Of a stretch of DNA of 64,000 nucleotides, positions 24,004 through 35,860 are shown piece by piece. A program made the position numbers and the translations under genes. Numbering within the stretch: the first letter of the stretch is position 1; every line of letters starts with the position of its first letter. The notes under the pieces were generated by a model, which was not told the origin of the DNA, ran no database searches, and saw only the letters and a program-made list of their open reading frames with translations. Origin of the DNA: Prochilodus magdalenae (lineage: Eukaryota > Chordata > Actinopteri > Characiformes > Prochilodontidae); NCBI GenBank assembly GCA_024036415.1, contig JAMWET010005499.1, positions 1-64,000 on the forward strand, read 5' to 3'.

Positions 24004-24560
24004 AGGGTTCATTACTAAGGTAATGTTTCTATACAGAACCATAAACAACTTTAAAAACCTTTGCCTAATTAAATTCATTTGTTGCGCAGGGAAAGGGTTC
24101 TTCTGACTGATGGAAAATGTGCCGTAGATGGTTCACAGAACCATAAATAAGATTAAAAGCTTCAAAGGCCTTCAGATTGATGACAACTGTGATGTAGATG
24201 GTTCTATATAGCAAATATTTACGGCATTTAGCTGTGGCTCCTATCCAGAGCAACTTACAAGGTTATTCATATTACAAGTAGGCCAATGTAGTGTTAGGAG
24301 TCTTGCCCAAGGACTCTTATTGGTGTGGCACAGCATAGTTGCCCTGACTGGGATTCGAACCCCAGTCTCCCACATGTGGAGGTGGCTAATTGGCAGATAG
24401 CGGTGTTACCCGCTGAGCTACACCAACCAACACCAATCCTTCATTTGTTACAATGTCAATAACAATACAACAATCCTTTTTCCACTAATCTGAAGAACCT
24501 TTAATCAGAACAAAGGGTTCTGTGAGTGTCTGTGATTCTATATAGAAACCTAGTTTTTAC
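24004..24560. mobile_element. AGAACC-type fish repeat carrying a nested SINE
   Basis: Repeated pieces such as GGTTCATTACTAAGG, CAGAACCATAAA, GGGTTCTTCTGA, AGATGGTTCTATATAG and, on the other side of the SINE, GAAGAACCTTTAATCAGAAC, AAAGGGTTCTGTGAG and TTCTATATAGAAACC resemble a palindromic fish repeat built on GGTTCTATATAGAACC. The SINE at 24221-24430 lies inside it, so the SINE inserted later. Class is uncertain, probably a DNA-transposon MITE. Confidence 0.5.
24221..24430 (-). repeat. tRNA-derived SINE, copy 3
   Basis: Minus strand carries TGGTGTAGCTCAGCGGGTAA (A-box region), GGGGTTCGAATCCC (B box), GGGCAAGACTCCTAACACTA and a tail complementary to CGGCATTTAGCTGTGGCTC. Same family as the copies at 7.7 and 18.1 kb. 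The nearly canonical A and B boxes suggest a fairly young copy. Confidence 0.88.
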
Positions 24561-25064
24561 TGATGAACCCTTGGGCAGTTGTGGGCTGAAGGTTAGGGAG
24601 CCAACCATGTGACTGATTGGAAGAACACCAGTTCAATCGCCTGAACCGAAAGGACACAACTGAAGCCCTTGAGTAAGGCACATAAACCAGTTCCACATAA
24701 ACTGCTCCAGGCAACTGGCTGCATTTAAAAGTCTAATTTCTGACTAAATCAAACCAGATTAAATCAGCATAGATTGTATGCGCGTCTGCACTGTATTTAA
24801 TCAGTGGTGTCTTGATTTTATCATCTTTAATTGGGTTGATGACATGTTACTATAAACTACTAGTAGAAGTACACTATTTAGTCATTAACAGTACTCCTTC
24901 CATGCAGCCAGTGGGGAGTAAAAGGAAAAAGCTCAGTCATCAGCAGCCATTGTCACTCCTTTGTCTTCTGAACGATATTGGGCCAGTCATTACATCTATC
25001 TCCAGAAAACACTTAATGACAGGTAAGTTAATGATGTTATGTTATAGTTGCAGGATGCTATATA
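24561..25064. other. Unannotated sequence
   Basis: No repeat family or convincing coding frame recognised. Confidence 0.4.
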
Positions 25065-25582
25065 CAGGGGTTGGACAATGTCATTTTAGTGTGGGAGGTC
25101 TCATGGCTAAATTGGACCAGCCTGGTGGCCAATCTTCATTAATTGCACATTGCACCAGTAAGAGCAGAGTGTGAAGGTTCAGTTAGCAGGTAAGAGCACA
25201 GTTCTGCTCAAAATACTGCAATGCACACAACATTATGGGTGACATACCAGAGTTCAAAAGAGGACAAACTGTTGGTGCACGTCTTGCTGGAGCATCTGTG
25301 ACCAAGACAGCAAGTCTTTGTGATGTATCAAGAGCCACGGTATCCAGGGTAATGTCAGCATACCACCAAGAAGGACAAACCTCCACCAGTATCACGTAGT
25401 GACCTGGCCACTATCCTGCAAGAAGAATGGCTTAAAATCCCTCTGACCACTGTGCAGGACGCAGTATATGTCATTCCTAAGACGAACTGACGCTGTATTG
25501 GCCGCAAAAGGAGGCCCTACACCATACTAATAAATGATTGTGGTCTAAAACCAGGTGTTTCAGTTTTATTGTCCAACCCCTG
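25065..25582 (+). mobile_element. Tc1-derived MITE, family C copy 1
   Basis: Flanked by TA on both sides (25063-25064 and 25583-25584), the Tc1/mariner target duplication. The ends are inverted repeats, CAGGGGTTGGACAATG at the left and its near complement ending GTCCAACCCCTG at the right; the left repeat has lost about 15 bp relative to the second copy. The inside holds the N-terminal helix-turn-helix of a transposase. It is joined to a decayed C-terminus (SDLATILQEEWLKIPLTTVQD, then the DAVLAAKGGPTPY end), with the catalytic DDE core deleted. The copy at 48425-48938 has the same structure. Confidence 0.92.
25235..25399 (+). CDS. Open 54-codon frame: transposase N-terminal HTH only
   Basis: Starts at ATG 25235 and stops at TAG 25397-25399. 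The product would begin MGDIPEFKRGQTVGARLAG and contain VTKTASLCDVSRATVSRVMS, the first helix-turn-helix of a Tc1-type paired-like DNA-binding domain. The second half of the binding domain and the whole catalytic domain are missing. In an intact element this part binds the terminal inverted repeat. A protein of this size could at most bind DNA, and expression is unknown. It may simply be an undegraded leftover. Confidence 0.45.
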   Translation: MGDIPEFKRGQTVGARLAGASVTKTASLCDVSRATVSRVMSAYHQEGQTSTSIT

Positions 25583-28500
25583 TAGCTTGTTAAAGCTATG
25601 TTAAGCATATTAATATTAACAATGTAATTAGTTCACAGTACACGTTGGTGAGGGGCATTATGCAAGGTCATGGTACCTAAATGCACTGCTCTTATCTATT
25701 GCATTAGATGGTTGAAGCATGAAATTCGGGTTCGCACAAATTTGAGTTGAACTCATCAGGACAGTTCACATACTTTGGAGAATTTAATTGGAATGTATGT
25801 AATTGATTGCTCTCCAAAATTCCAAGCATGCAAACCTCTGCCACAAAAATATACATTTTAGGACAAAGCCTTATTCATAATTAACCAATCTCTGGTCTCA
25901 GGCAGCGTATTCATACATTTTTGAGAGGGAGAGAGATGTCTAGTTGCTAACACCACCACTGTAAGCTATTCCATCAAGTTTCTCAAACCAATCCACATCA
26001 AACCACACTGAATTCTTTTGTTTACTTCCTTGCAACTTAACAGCTATGCAGATTTTTTGGGGAAATCAGTGGAATTTTATTTAAACGGCACAGCAATTCT
26101 GCAGTGTTTAATCAGTGTGTAATCAGAGGTCTTACATAAGAAGTAATGGCTTGAGTTATTTGCATGAGAACTGATAGCACTTTTCATTTATCACAATAAA
26201 ACTGCACTTCAGGGTGAAAAATCAAATTAACGCAGAGTTGAGTGCTTATAGTGCCCTGTACCGGATGAATCATCTCTGATAGCAATGAACAAAGACCTAT
26301 TACATCATATAGATAATCCCCTCACTCATTTTGATGTACCTTAATATGGATGTCCTAACTTGACTGGTCTTTTGCCTTGACAAAAAAAGGAACCTAAAAA
26401 CTGTACAGCATCAAAGCGTCAAAGCACTTAAGACATTTAACCCGAGCAGCTTATTTGTAGCTTTGTTTTCATTATGTAAGCCATTAGCCTACCATAGAGC
26501 TTTTACGCCTGCTAACAATTCCATTTCCACAGGACGTAAGGTAAGGCCCATCATTACATTGTTCCCTAAAAGCCCTTTACTATTCACTCCCTGGGTAAGC
26601 GCATCCCAACTTCCATTTCTAACTTCCTGATGTCCTAGGCTGCTACAAATAGTCTAGTACCATTAAATCAGAGGGCCTCCTTCCATTATGCCTCTGACGT
26701 CATGTTATCTGACCGCTGACTGGTATTTAAATGGCAGACAGAATCAATATTAGTTCTGCAAGCTGCCTTTCACTCTGTCAGCTCTCCATGAACGGACATT
26801 GATTAATAATACAGCCATGCTGCGTTTCATAATGCACTTAAGTTACAGAAATATGGAACTTACCGAGCCTAACTTACTTACTTAGATGAAGTTTTGGGAA
26901 TAAATACAAAGCAAACAGTCACAGTGTGCGTGTGCACAGAGTTGGTTTTGCAGGGGTCCAAGGGAGTCTTGACTTCCTGACAAACAGGAAGAGAGTAGGA
27001 AGCTCTGAGCTAACTGACACAAACTCCATTGTGTTCGCTTCCTCTAGGCCGGTGCAGGTGCATCTCGCTGGCCGGCGGCTCAGCTGCGAGGCCTGTATGC
27101 ATCCAAGTCACGTCGCTCCTCTTTGAGCATTCTGCTTTTACATCTACATACATTAGATGTTCCTGTCGGTCAGTCATTTCATTAGCAGATGGGAATAGTG
27201 AGTCACTGTGGAATAAGGAAACAGGTCAACTGCTGCTTTAATATTGTGGTTTATCTGTAATCAACAATAAAGAGACGATACAGCTAAAATAGAAACTATA
27301 ACCACCACATTTCCACATTTAAAGTCTAGGAAAACACCATCTGATGATGCATCTTGAAAGTAAATTTGAAAGACTACTAAGCAATGGGTTGATGCTTGAT
27401 GGTGGGCTGTTTAAACTGTGTTTAGTAATGTTCGTTGCTCAACTCAATTAAACCTGTTGCACCAGCTAAACGTAGGTGGGATCAATGCTAGCTTGAACAT
27501 AAACAGCCACTATGCTCTTGATTAGGAATATAAAGGGCTCACCTGTGGTTAGCTGGTAGGCGAGTCACAATGTCACATGACCTTGGTATGCCAATAAAAT
27601 GCAAGGCATGTCTTTTGACATGGACATGAGCCAATGGCACATAATCTATCTTTTTGCAAGTGAACATTATAAATAGCTCATCCCAAAAAGAGGACTAACA
27701 GGTGTTTGTCCAGGTATTGTGCCAGATGGAGGACTGGGTGTTAAAAAAACTGACTGTCCAGCCTACAACTGAAAAACAATAAATGTGTGGCCCTATTTCC
27801 ATTTGAGAGTGGTGCTAAATCACCAATGCAAGCTAGCTAGCTATTTATTAGTCAAGATATAGAAATAAACCAATGGCAGATTAAATGCTGGTTTTAGACT
27901 GCAGTCTGTAATGTATGAAACTTGTATACCAAATGTCATTGCAGACAGACACTTGCAATCACTTCACTAAACACAAGAGCTAACAGTGCTAACAATGCAA
28001 TCTTGCAGTTGATGTTAAGCAAATAAGATTATGCTAACCAGTCCCCACTTGCTTCCGCTGAATATTAGCCATGTTATCTTCAAAGCAGGGTGAATTAGTC
28101 CTTGAGAAACACAATCAAACAAAAGATCTGCTCTATAAAGTCAGGTTTGAAGCTTATCAGACTGCACACTTTGGTTGGCAGCAAAATCTCCAAATGCTGA
28201 GGAGCGCAAAATCTAATCACCCTGTGGATGGGTGGCCCAGCACACATCAAGCGAACCCGGGACATTTTTAGCAAATTGCTTACCAGAAACAAACACCACT
28301 GAGGAGATAAGACGAGCAGGCACAAGGGCACAGGATGTGAAGGGGGGAGGACAGAAAACGAGCCCTGATTATTCTCGTGACCAGAACTCCCCGAGTGAAC
28401 TCTTCACCGATAACGTCAGATTTGAATGAACCATGAGCTGTTGTCTCGTGCTAGACAGGGATGCTATCGTTGGGTCACATGCAAACATGTTGCCGCAGTA

Positions 28501-29275
28501 ATGTCGTCTTTTCTGGGTTGAAGCCTTTGGTAAATATAGCTTACGACTTTTCAAATTAGGCCAGAAACTGTGGACGTAGCCAGTTCTCACAAATTTCATA
28601 AGCTGTTAGTCAAAGGCTCAATGGAACAGCCATGCAAAATGAAGAAGAAAGAAAACGAGGTCAAGTACACATCAGAAGACAGAAGCAGTTGTCACGGACA
28701 TTTTATAATCTGCTGGATAGAATAGGTACATTGTGTAATGAATGGCTTCATGATGTTAAACTAATTAGAACTGTTTTCATGACCCACATTCTGCCCACCA
28801 GAGCATCAGGTGATGGAGCAATGCAGGATAACAAACATTTATTTTTACACCTGAACACTGAATAATTCTGCTTTATATATCGGCTTTGATTTCTGTTGAC
28901 TACTGCACTCAAACTTTGCGTAAGGTAAACTTTAGAGTACGGAATGTAAAATTTTACCGGTAATACATCTGATGTAAACATGCCTACTTGCCTCCCTCAG
29001 TCGTGCACAACAGGCTTTGGAGTGGGATTTTCTGGTTTAAAGAGTAGGAGCCCCCTTTATAGCTTGACGATGGAGGTGAAACACTTTTAAATGGGAATGA
29101 GCTGTTTTTTCTTTCTTTTTTATGTTTAGGTAGCTAACATTACTGCTTGCAAGGTGAATATCACATCTGTATTTAGCTACTAAAACAGTGTCTATGCTAG
29201 GTTTGCTATGCTAGGTTTCTTTATCACTTTGAGGGGGATGTAGCATAATGCATGCTTGGTATTGTAATGGGTGAT
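25583..29275. other. Unannotated sequence
   Basis: About 3.7 kb with no recognised repeat family and no coding frame that I can support. Stretches at 26900-27250 and 28070-28430 have more balanced composition. The 65- to 78-codon frames there have no motif and no flanking splice-site pattern that I could rely on. Confidence 0.35.
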
Positions 29276-29400
29276 GATCACTGGTGTCCCACAAGGCTCT
29301 ATCCTGGGTCATTTTCTCTTTTTACTGGACACTTGATGCTGTAATATCCTCTCATGGCCTCTGACCACTGTTATGCTGAAGTCACTCAGCTAGGGACATG
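29276..29400 (+). pseudogene. L2-type LINE reverse transcriptase fragment, part 1
   Basis: Encodes TGVPQGSILG (29280-29309), the conserved GVPQGS motif of LINE reverse transcriptase. About 60 bp later, in another frame, it encodes HCYAEVTQL, a decayed form of CYADDTQL with the catalytic YADD box reading YAEV. The spacing between the two motifs is near normal, so the frameshift is a small indel. The same decayed ORF resumes at 30160 after an insertion. Confidence 0.8.
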
Positions 29401-29450
29401 GGAAGGTGTTTTAAGTTGGGGGTGCTGACGTTTTAAGCAGCATATACACG

Positions 29451-29630
29451 CATCATTGAAAAGATTCTTGCACCCAGAAGAAAGTGTTGGATTGCAATGC
29501 TATTTGAAAGTAAGATAAAAGTTACCAGGAACAATAAACCATGAAAAGTTTAGACTGTTATGGACAATATTTCCTAAAAGTAGTGCTGCTCAGTATGGCA
29601 TCAGGCTGCCATATTTGCTAATGCAACATT
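29451..29630 (-). mobile_element. Tc1-derived family A, terminal fragment (copy 2)
   Basis: TTGCACCCAGAAGAAAGTGT, GGATTGCAATGCTATTTGAA, ACCAGGAACAATAAACCATG and TAGTGCTGCTCAGTATGGCA match the left ends of the copies at 58.9 and 61.2 kb. Only about 180 bp are present. It lies within the decayed LINE, so it arrived later. Confidence 0.72.
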
Positions 29631-30159
29631 AATTCTTTTATTTTTTACAGCAGCTGTTAGCGCTAGCTAGTGCTAAAACACCCCCTTTCCATTTTCACAG
29701 TCTTTACGTTGTACTAAGTCAAGCAGGAAAAGCAACAGTCAGATATGTAAGCATGAGGAAGTAATTATTACTATAATGCCTGGGATGGAATCGGAAAATT
29801 TAAGTTTGACAGGTGCCCAGAGGCACCAGTATAGCTGCTACACCATTTAAGGTGGAATGGGAAAGTTGAATAACAAGCTTAGCAGGTAGCCTTAAGCATA
29901 TATAACTGCTACACCATTGAAGAACTCGAAAAACATGGTGCCTCATTGTGAAAGCTAGTTCTGAAGCCATGGGCTTTGCTATTGGCCTCCATATCCACAT
30001 TTCCAATCTTTGACCATCAGCCTGCTTTTCAGATGCGCCCCAGATTTTGCGAAAATATAATTAAAACTAGCTCTAAAACAAGCACACATGAGTATTTACT
30101 ATGCTAACAAGATTAGTTCAGATTTCTGTATCATTACAATTCCTCTTAGACATCTGACA
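29631..30159. other. Unannotated sequence between LINE fragments
   Basis: No feature recognised. It may be an additional insertion within the LINE or very decayed LINE sequence. Confidence 0.35.
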
Positions 30160-31050
30160 CCCCACTTCCTGCATCCATGCAGCCAACTAATCATTTCCTT
30201 CCCCACTAATGACACTCAGAATTCCTGTCTCATCTTAACTGGCTGGCTGACATCTCTTAATGAATGGAAGCCCACAACCTGAAGCTGAATCCCAGCATAA
30301 CCAAGCTACTATTCATCCCTGGAACTACAGGTCTTCATCATGATCTTACCATTTCATTAGAGAGCTCACTGGTCATTCCATCTGAAGTCACATAAAGCCT
30401 TAATGTCATTCTAGATGATACATTCATATCATTCACGACTCCTTTCTCAATCATGACGGTTTCCTCTTAACACCATCCAATTGCTTTGACCAAAAAGACC
30501 TAATTATTTGCCAAATCATGCTTATTAACGTCTTAAGAACATCTTCTCACAATGTTGTACAACATGATAAGAGATTTCAGGTATTATCATGCTTCAGCCA
30601 AACCATGACTAACGTTTTCCATCTAGTTGAGACACCCAGAAGCTTGCTCAGCCTCTTATCATCTCAAAGCTTGACTACTGTAACTAGCTGTTGTCTGGCC
30701 TTCCAATTTGGCCCTTGCAGCTGATCCAGAACATAGCAGCCCCAGTTGACTTCAAGCTTTCTAAGTTCCTACATCGCTTTACTCCTGTGTTCCATTCACT
30801 GGCTTCCTGTAGCTGATTTAAAACAACTCTGATACTTGCATACAAAGGCCAAAATGGACCCACCATCTATCAACATTCACTTGACCAACCATCTATCAAC
30901 TTTAACTTGACCCACCATCTATTAACATGCTTAAAGACAAGCATCAAGGCTCTTCTCTGTCATGGCTCCCAGGTGGTAGAACAAACTTCCACTGGCTGTC
31001 TGAATAACAGAGTACCTTGTTGTCTTCAAATGCACTTAAATGGGCACTAT
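30160..31050 (+). pseudogene. L2-type LINE reverse transcriptase fragment, part 2
   Basis: Reads in several frames as the C-terminal half of an L2-type ORF2. SLNEWKPTT and KLNPSITKLLFIPGTTG correspond to the usual WMxxHHLKLNPSKTELLFIPG. Next come SKLDYCN and LLSGLPIWPLQLIQNIAA, matching SRLDYCNSLLxGLPxxxLxxLQLIQNAAAR. Then LHRFTPVFHSLAS and LAYKGQNGP, matching LHWLPV and LAYKAxNGxAP. Many stops and frameshifts make it a pseudogene. Motif assignment is from knowledge of the LINE family, not a search. Confidence 0.82.
30857..30934 (+). repeat. Three tandem 26 bp units
   Basis: The unit GACCCACCATCTATCAACAT (26 bp in full) repeats three times with starts at 30857, 30883 and 30909. It lies within the LINE remnant, where intact family members encode the segment after LAYKAKNGPAP. 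Confidence 0.75.
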
Positions 31051-31740
31051 TCCAGCACAGATTGCTCTACAAATGTAAATGTCAACAAAATCACAAAAAG
31101 ATTCAAAATTAACACTACAGTTGCACTACAATATGACATACTGCATAGTAAGCCATAAATACTGGTTTTAGACCCTTTTAAATAAATATTACAGATCAAT
31201 AACAGAAATTTAGCGTCATGGAAAACAAAACTAGCAAGGAACAAGCAGCACTGAAAAATAAGAGTTGAAATGGATAAGTGCAAAGAAGGTGAGGTGCATT
31301 TTTATTCACGTTCACATCTGAAAACACCATCTTGCCCCCCTCAGGGTTGTTCTGGATGTCTCGCTCGGCTTCACTGCGCGTGGCCTCGGGCAGAAAAGAG
31401 CATGCCGTCACCTCTCATGAGAGACGCTGAGAGATCTTCCAACAAACGCGGCAGGTATGCCCACTACCTGAGCTCATAAAACCTGACAAGAGCCAGACGT
31501 GTACCCCTCTGGTTGTATTTAGACCTTACAAAAGGCCACGGGAGCTACTCACCATGAAAAGTATGGCGCTGTTTCTCTTAGTGGGAATAAGAGACGAGGA
31601 GTAGTATGTCCACAGGGGCCTTGAGGATTTCAAGAAATAATGAGTTGGCGTTGGTGCGTCTGGGAGAGTATTATATGGGAAGCTTGGGCTAGCAATAAAT
31701 TCATCATGAAACACTTCACCAGATAATACAGAGGGAATTC

Positions 31741-31860
31741 AAGTTTGGACCAACAAGACCTTATCATTTCCCAAATCATGTTTACTAACTTCTTTGCACA
31801 ATGTTGTACACAATGATAAGAGATTTCAGTTATTACTATGCTGCAGCCAAACCGCCATAT
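31741..31860 (+). pseudogene. Second copy of an L2-type LINE segment
   Basis: Aligns with 30489-30612 in the same orientation: GACCAACAAGACCTTATCAT, CCCAAATCATGTTTACTAAC, CAATGTTGTACACAATGATA, AGAGATTTCAGTTATTA and CAGCCAAACCG match in order with substitutions. It is about 120 bp and has no flanking LINE motifs. Either a local duplication of the LINE relic or a fragment of a second insertion. Confidence 0.75.
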
Positions 31861-33430
31861 AGGCTAGACAAATATGAATGAACTTTGTTATCAAGACTGA
31901 TATGACTGAAGTTTCTGTACAGACTGTTGTCTGTCTCTGTAGGCTTGTGATTCACAGTGGTGTCCTGAAGATGACCTGTATGGTCATGTTGCATGGTTAT
32001 GTTTTTACTCACCTGAGACAGATTTACAGAGTCTACCTCACCACCATACAGTCAGCAGAGATTGTATCAGTAAGAATGACCTCAATGTTTACTGATGTCA
32101 AAACTGAGCACTCTCTGTACCCTGTCCCAGGTCTATTTCCTTAAAGGGGAGTTCTATCGATTTTCCAAATTTCTACATAATGATTCAAAAGCCATTCAAA
32201 GTTGATTGATCTAAAATTTGCAGTTCTAGAAAACACACCAATTCAGAAACTCATGGAAAACTGCTAAATCTTTGTTGTTTCATTCACTATAGTTTTCTAA
32301 ATGTCCTATGGTAGCAACATCCGCACGCGAACTCTGCATTGAGACATGAAATGGATCACCATGCGCAATGCCAAGCAGCAGCTGGAGAGGTGTGTGTCTG
32401 GAGAGGATTGATAAATCCAAAAGCTTCTCTATCTGCCTATTTAATGAGTCTGGGATTGGAAGATTCCAGGAAACACAACCTACTGCTACTCGTTTATGTA
32501 TTTGCCCGGCCAAGCTAATTCTCATTGATGCTATCCTAATAACAGAGATTTGCCTCTCAAGCTGACAGTGGTGACTTAAACTGGTTTAAACTCAAGGCCT
32601 GCTTTAAGGCCTAGATCCAGTAGCAAAGAGTCTCTGAGTGAGTAATCATCAGTGTGTCCAATATGAGCAGAGAGTTGTTCATGCTTTGAAAGCAATAGAT
32701 CAGTCAAAAAACCCCCAAAACTAATTTACATTTAAAGTCCCAAAGTTGCTTAATCAGTTTAACCTCTAATAGCTCCAGATTAGCATCATGGAAATCTTAT
32801 CATGTCCATACCTTGCGTTCATTTTCATGTCTTACTAAACACTTACATTAAGTAATCCTTTGACATGACTTAACAACTTGACGTTGCCTAAGGCAAGGTT
32901 GTGATCATTCAGACATGCGGTTTGTACAGTGCTAACTGGTGGGGTGTTAGCTTTCATTGTTAGTTGGATACAACTAGCTTTAAAGCACCAGTACAAAACA
33001 TGGCTGATCAACTACATTTACACTGAGGGTAAAATTGTGCAAATTAGATTTTTGGCTGAGCCATCGCTTTAAGCATCTTACGGTCTGAGCGGTAGAGCAC
33101 GTATGGCGCTAATCCAGTGAGTAATGTATAAAGCATGAGAAGATGATCATCATTTGGTTTGGTTCAGTGAGTCTGAAGGCACGGCTCCCAAAGGAATTTT
33201 GATTAAGCAACTAGATTAGAATATTAATGGTGTTAGTCAGAGTCTAGAACCTATTCTCAAAGCAGAGCAAGTCAACAGTATAATTGTTTAGCCTCAAGAT
33301 GAGCAGGCAGTGCTGATTAGACCCAAGCAGCATGAAAAACCTGAATGCAGAAAAGCATTTTATTTACCTTCATTTCAAAAGGTCATGGTATAGCTGTACG
33401 TAAATTGATTATGAAATGACGTTACCTCAG
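31861..33430. other. Unannotated sequence
   Basis: No repeat family or convincing coding frame recognised. A short AAAGGGGAGTTCTATCGATT stretch near 32143 resembles the start of a common fish repeat but is too short to call. Confidence 0.35.
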
Positions 33431-33885
33431 AGGTGGTACACCTGTATACGTTGTAAGGTGTTATCTTGTGAGTGAGGTTAAACACTTACCACCGTGTTCA
33501 TGGCAAATCAATGTGAAATACCAGAGTTTGAATAATGCATGATATTGGAATGACTCGATTGGGCTCGTATCAGGTGAGCGTGCACGCCACACCATTCGCC
33601 TGAACACTCCACAATGTTCCTTGAACAGTGCATAGTGCATTACCCTGCTGGAATATAATCCATCATCATAGAGGTACATGATATCCTTGAAGGGCTATCA
33701 ATGATCACAAAGCAGTGAAACACAGCAATTACTGACTTTGTGTTAATGACATGCTTAGACCGATGCTTAGACCAATGAACCCAACCAATGCCATGAGAAC
33801 ACACCCCACACCAATTTGAAAGCACATCACCAGCCTTGTTAACAACTGGGGTCCATGGTTTAATGCAGCTTGTGGCACACATGAA
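33431..33885 (-). pseudogene. Decayed Tc1-like transposase, catalytic half
   Basis: On the minus strand, W.PVVNKAGDVL and then IFQQGNALC appear; the latter is the FQQDNAPC motif with the catalytic Asp changed to Gly. After a frameshift comes KEHCGVFRRMVWRARSPDTS followed by PIES, the normal W..RSPDxNPIE with the catalytic Glu kept. The distance between the two catalytic positions is about right for the DD34E group. Stops and at least one frameshift make it inactive. It is a different lineage from families A to C. The termini were not found. Confidence 0.75.
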
Positions 33886-34653
33886 TGACCTGCATATGTT
33901 TAAAATGGTCTTATTAATGAGCTCTGAACTATGGCAATTTATTTATCATACAAATATTAGTCTATATAATCTTAATAAGTCAAGAGTGAGATTTTTAAAA
34001 AGCACTTTATTAAGAGGTTATTAATGCTGTATTGGTGGGTCCATGTGCACCTGTGACTGGCTGGAGATACTGAGATGAAATCAAATGCAAGGTTGTTGGT
34101 ATTACACGAGAGGAGGCACTCAAGCTATTGTGAAACCCAATGTGGATCCCAAGCTGAACCATAAGTTTCATTGCTGGGCCGAGACTAACCTGAGGCTCCC
34201 TGAAATAGATGTGGAAAAATGGGCATATAAAACAAGTTCAATTAGCTAACCAAGAAGGCACTTGTACAGGCTGAGGGCACAGTGCAATGCAAGTGTGACT
34301 GTATAATTTAAATGATAGCGCAATGTTGTGGCTATATATATATAGATTTCTAATAAAGGGATGTTACAATAATACATATACAACAATGAAATCATTCATT
34401 GCAAAATATGATCAGATTTAACACAAACATCAACATCAAAAATGTAAAATAAACATCATTTAATGCTCTAAAAGTTATGAAATGCTTGCAAATTCATAGT
34501 ATGATGCCTGTTAATGTTTTGACAACATATATTTTTAAAAACCAGTCTTGACAGAGGGGTCATTAGGGTCGTTGTGAGGTAAAATAGACTCCACTTTTAC
34601 CATGAACATTGTTATGTGTATATATATACAGTATATATGTATATTTATATTGT
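33886..34653. other. Unannotated AT-rich sequence
   Basis: Contains short TA-rich tracts near 34335 and 34620-34650. No coding frame or repeat family recognised. Confidence 0.4.
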
Positions 34654-34755
34654 AATTATGATGTCTGCAGCACAAATGTATGTACAAACTAACATACATA
34701 CATATATATATATATATATTCTTGTACATACATTTGTGCTACAGACATCTTAATT
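34654..34755. repeat. 34 bp inverted repeat around a TA-rich loop
   Basis: The left arm 34654-34687 (AATTATGATGTCTGCAGCAC onward) is the reverse complement of the right arm 34722-34755 at 32 of 34 positions. The 34 bp loop is CATACATA- and TATA-rich. This predicts a stable hairpin. It could be a miniature fold-back transposon or a local inverted duplication; no target duplication was identified. Confidence 0.9.
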
Positions 34756-35654
34756 CCTTCCTCTCTGTAGTTAACAATTTCACATCAAACCACTTTGACT
34801 GACTTTGTTACTCTATCTCATACACATGGATTATATTGAACAGTAAACAGAAAATCTGAAAAATGAGCACAAATATTATTCAGTTACATTATGGCGAGTT
34901 CATCATGCTATGAACTATGTTCATTGCTGCGCTGAAAAGGATTTTGTGCTGCAAGGCCAAGAGTTGTGATTTAGACATCATGCACCAGAGAAAGCGTGGG
35001 AAAAGGTGTGGCACAGATTCAGCTGAAATGTCTCACCAGAGGCTGCTGATCTCACAGAATCCCCTACAACATGTAAAGCTACACCAACCTTTGCAGTATT
35101 ACAAAGCAGTACAGCTATGTGTGCAGTTTCACCTGAAACTTTTCCAACCAAGCTTTAGTTACAGGTTCTTACAGGTATACATAGGTGTACAGTTTCACCT
35201 CCTGCACTTTGCTGGCACACGCAAATGTAACGGGTTTTCGCTCCTCTGGAAGCCAAACATGCAACGATTTTGGTAAGAGCGGATTAGCACGGGCATGCTG
35301 ATCAAGAAAACCAGTCCGGTTTCCTGTTGGCTGATTCACTTCATATCTAAACCAAAGTAAAGTACGAAACCCGTTCTTTGGTAGCGTTACGCAAAGGTTC
35401 TTTAAACTTGAGAAAGGTTCTTTCGCAATTTTCTATTTCATTCGAAAGGAGTCAATTAGCCAATACATGTTTGATCTGCATATTTTTGCAAGTTTTTGGT
35501 ATGTTGGTAACATGTAAATGCATTGGGGAAGCTTGGCTGTTAGAGCGCAACCTTCAATTCAAGCCTAATCCTACTTTTATGGTAGCATTCCTATAGGTTT
35601 CTAGTACTTTGTTAGCATTAAGCTAACAGCAATTTGCATGAATCTTTTTTGGCC
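34756..35654. other. Unannotated sequence
   Basis: A 119-codon plus frame at 34917-35276 has histidine- and lysine-rich composition but no motif. It starts at ATG and ends at TAA with no flanking evidence for exons, so I do not call it a gene. Confidence 0.3.
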
Positions 35655-35860
35655 ATTCTAGATGGAACAGGCAACAGAACTAACCAGCATAAATGAACCG
35701 TGTTGGTTTATGATGACGTATGTTGGTCTAGTGATGGTCTGGTGCTGGTTTATCAGGTCGCCCAGTATGGTCATGTTCATAAAACGTAACATAAACAAAC
35801 ACAACATCTGCTGGTTTTGCTGGAGACCAGCCATGTTCATCTGGTCTTTCTAGGAATCTG
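35655..35860. repeat. Imperfect inverted repeat rich in CTGGT/ACCAG
   Basis: AACCAGCATAAATGAACC...GTTGGTTTATGATGACGT at the left pairs imperfectly with ACGTAACATAAACAAAC...CTGCTGGTTTTGCTGG at the right. Many CTGGT/ACCAG motifs recall a common fish repeat of that kind. Boundaries and class are uncertain. Confidence 0.4.

Noticed and set aside
34917..35276. 119-codon ATG-started frame as a small gene
   Set aside because: No motif, no splice or promoter support, and composition (many H, Q, L, F, C) not distinguishable from chance at this length.
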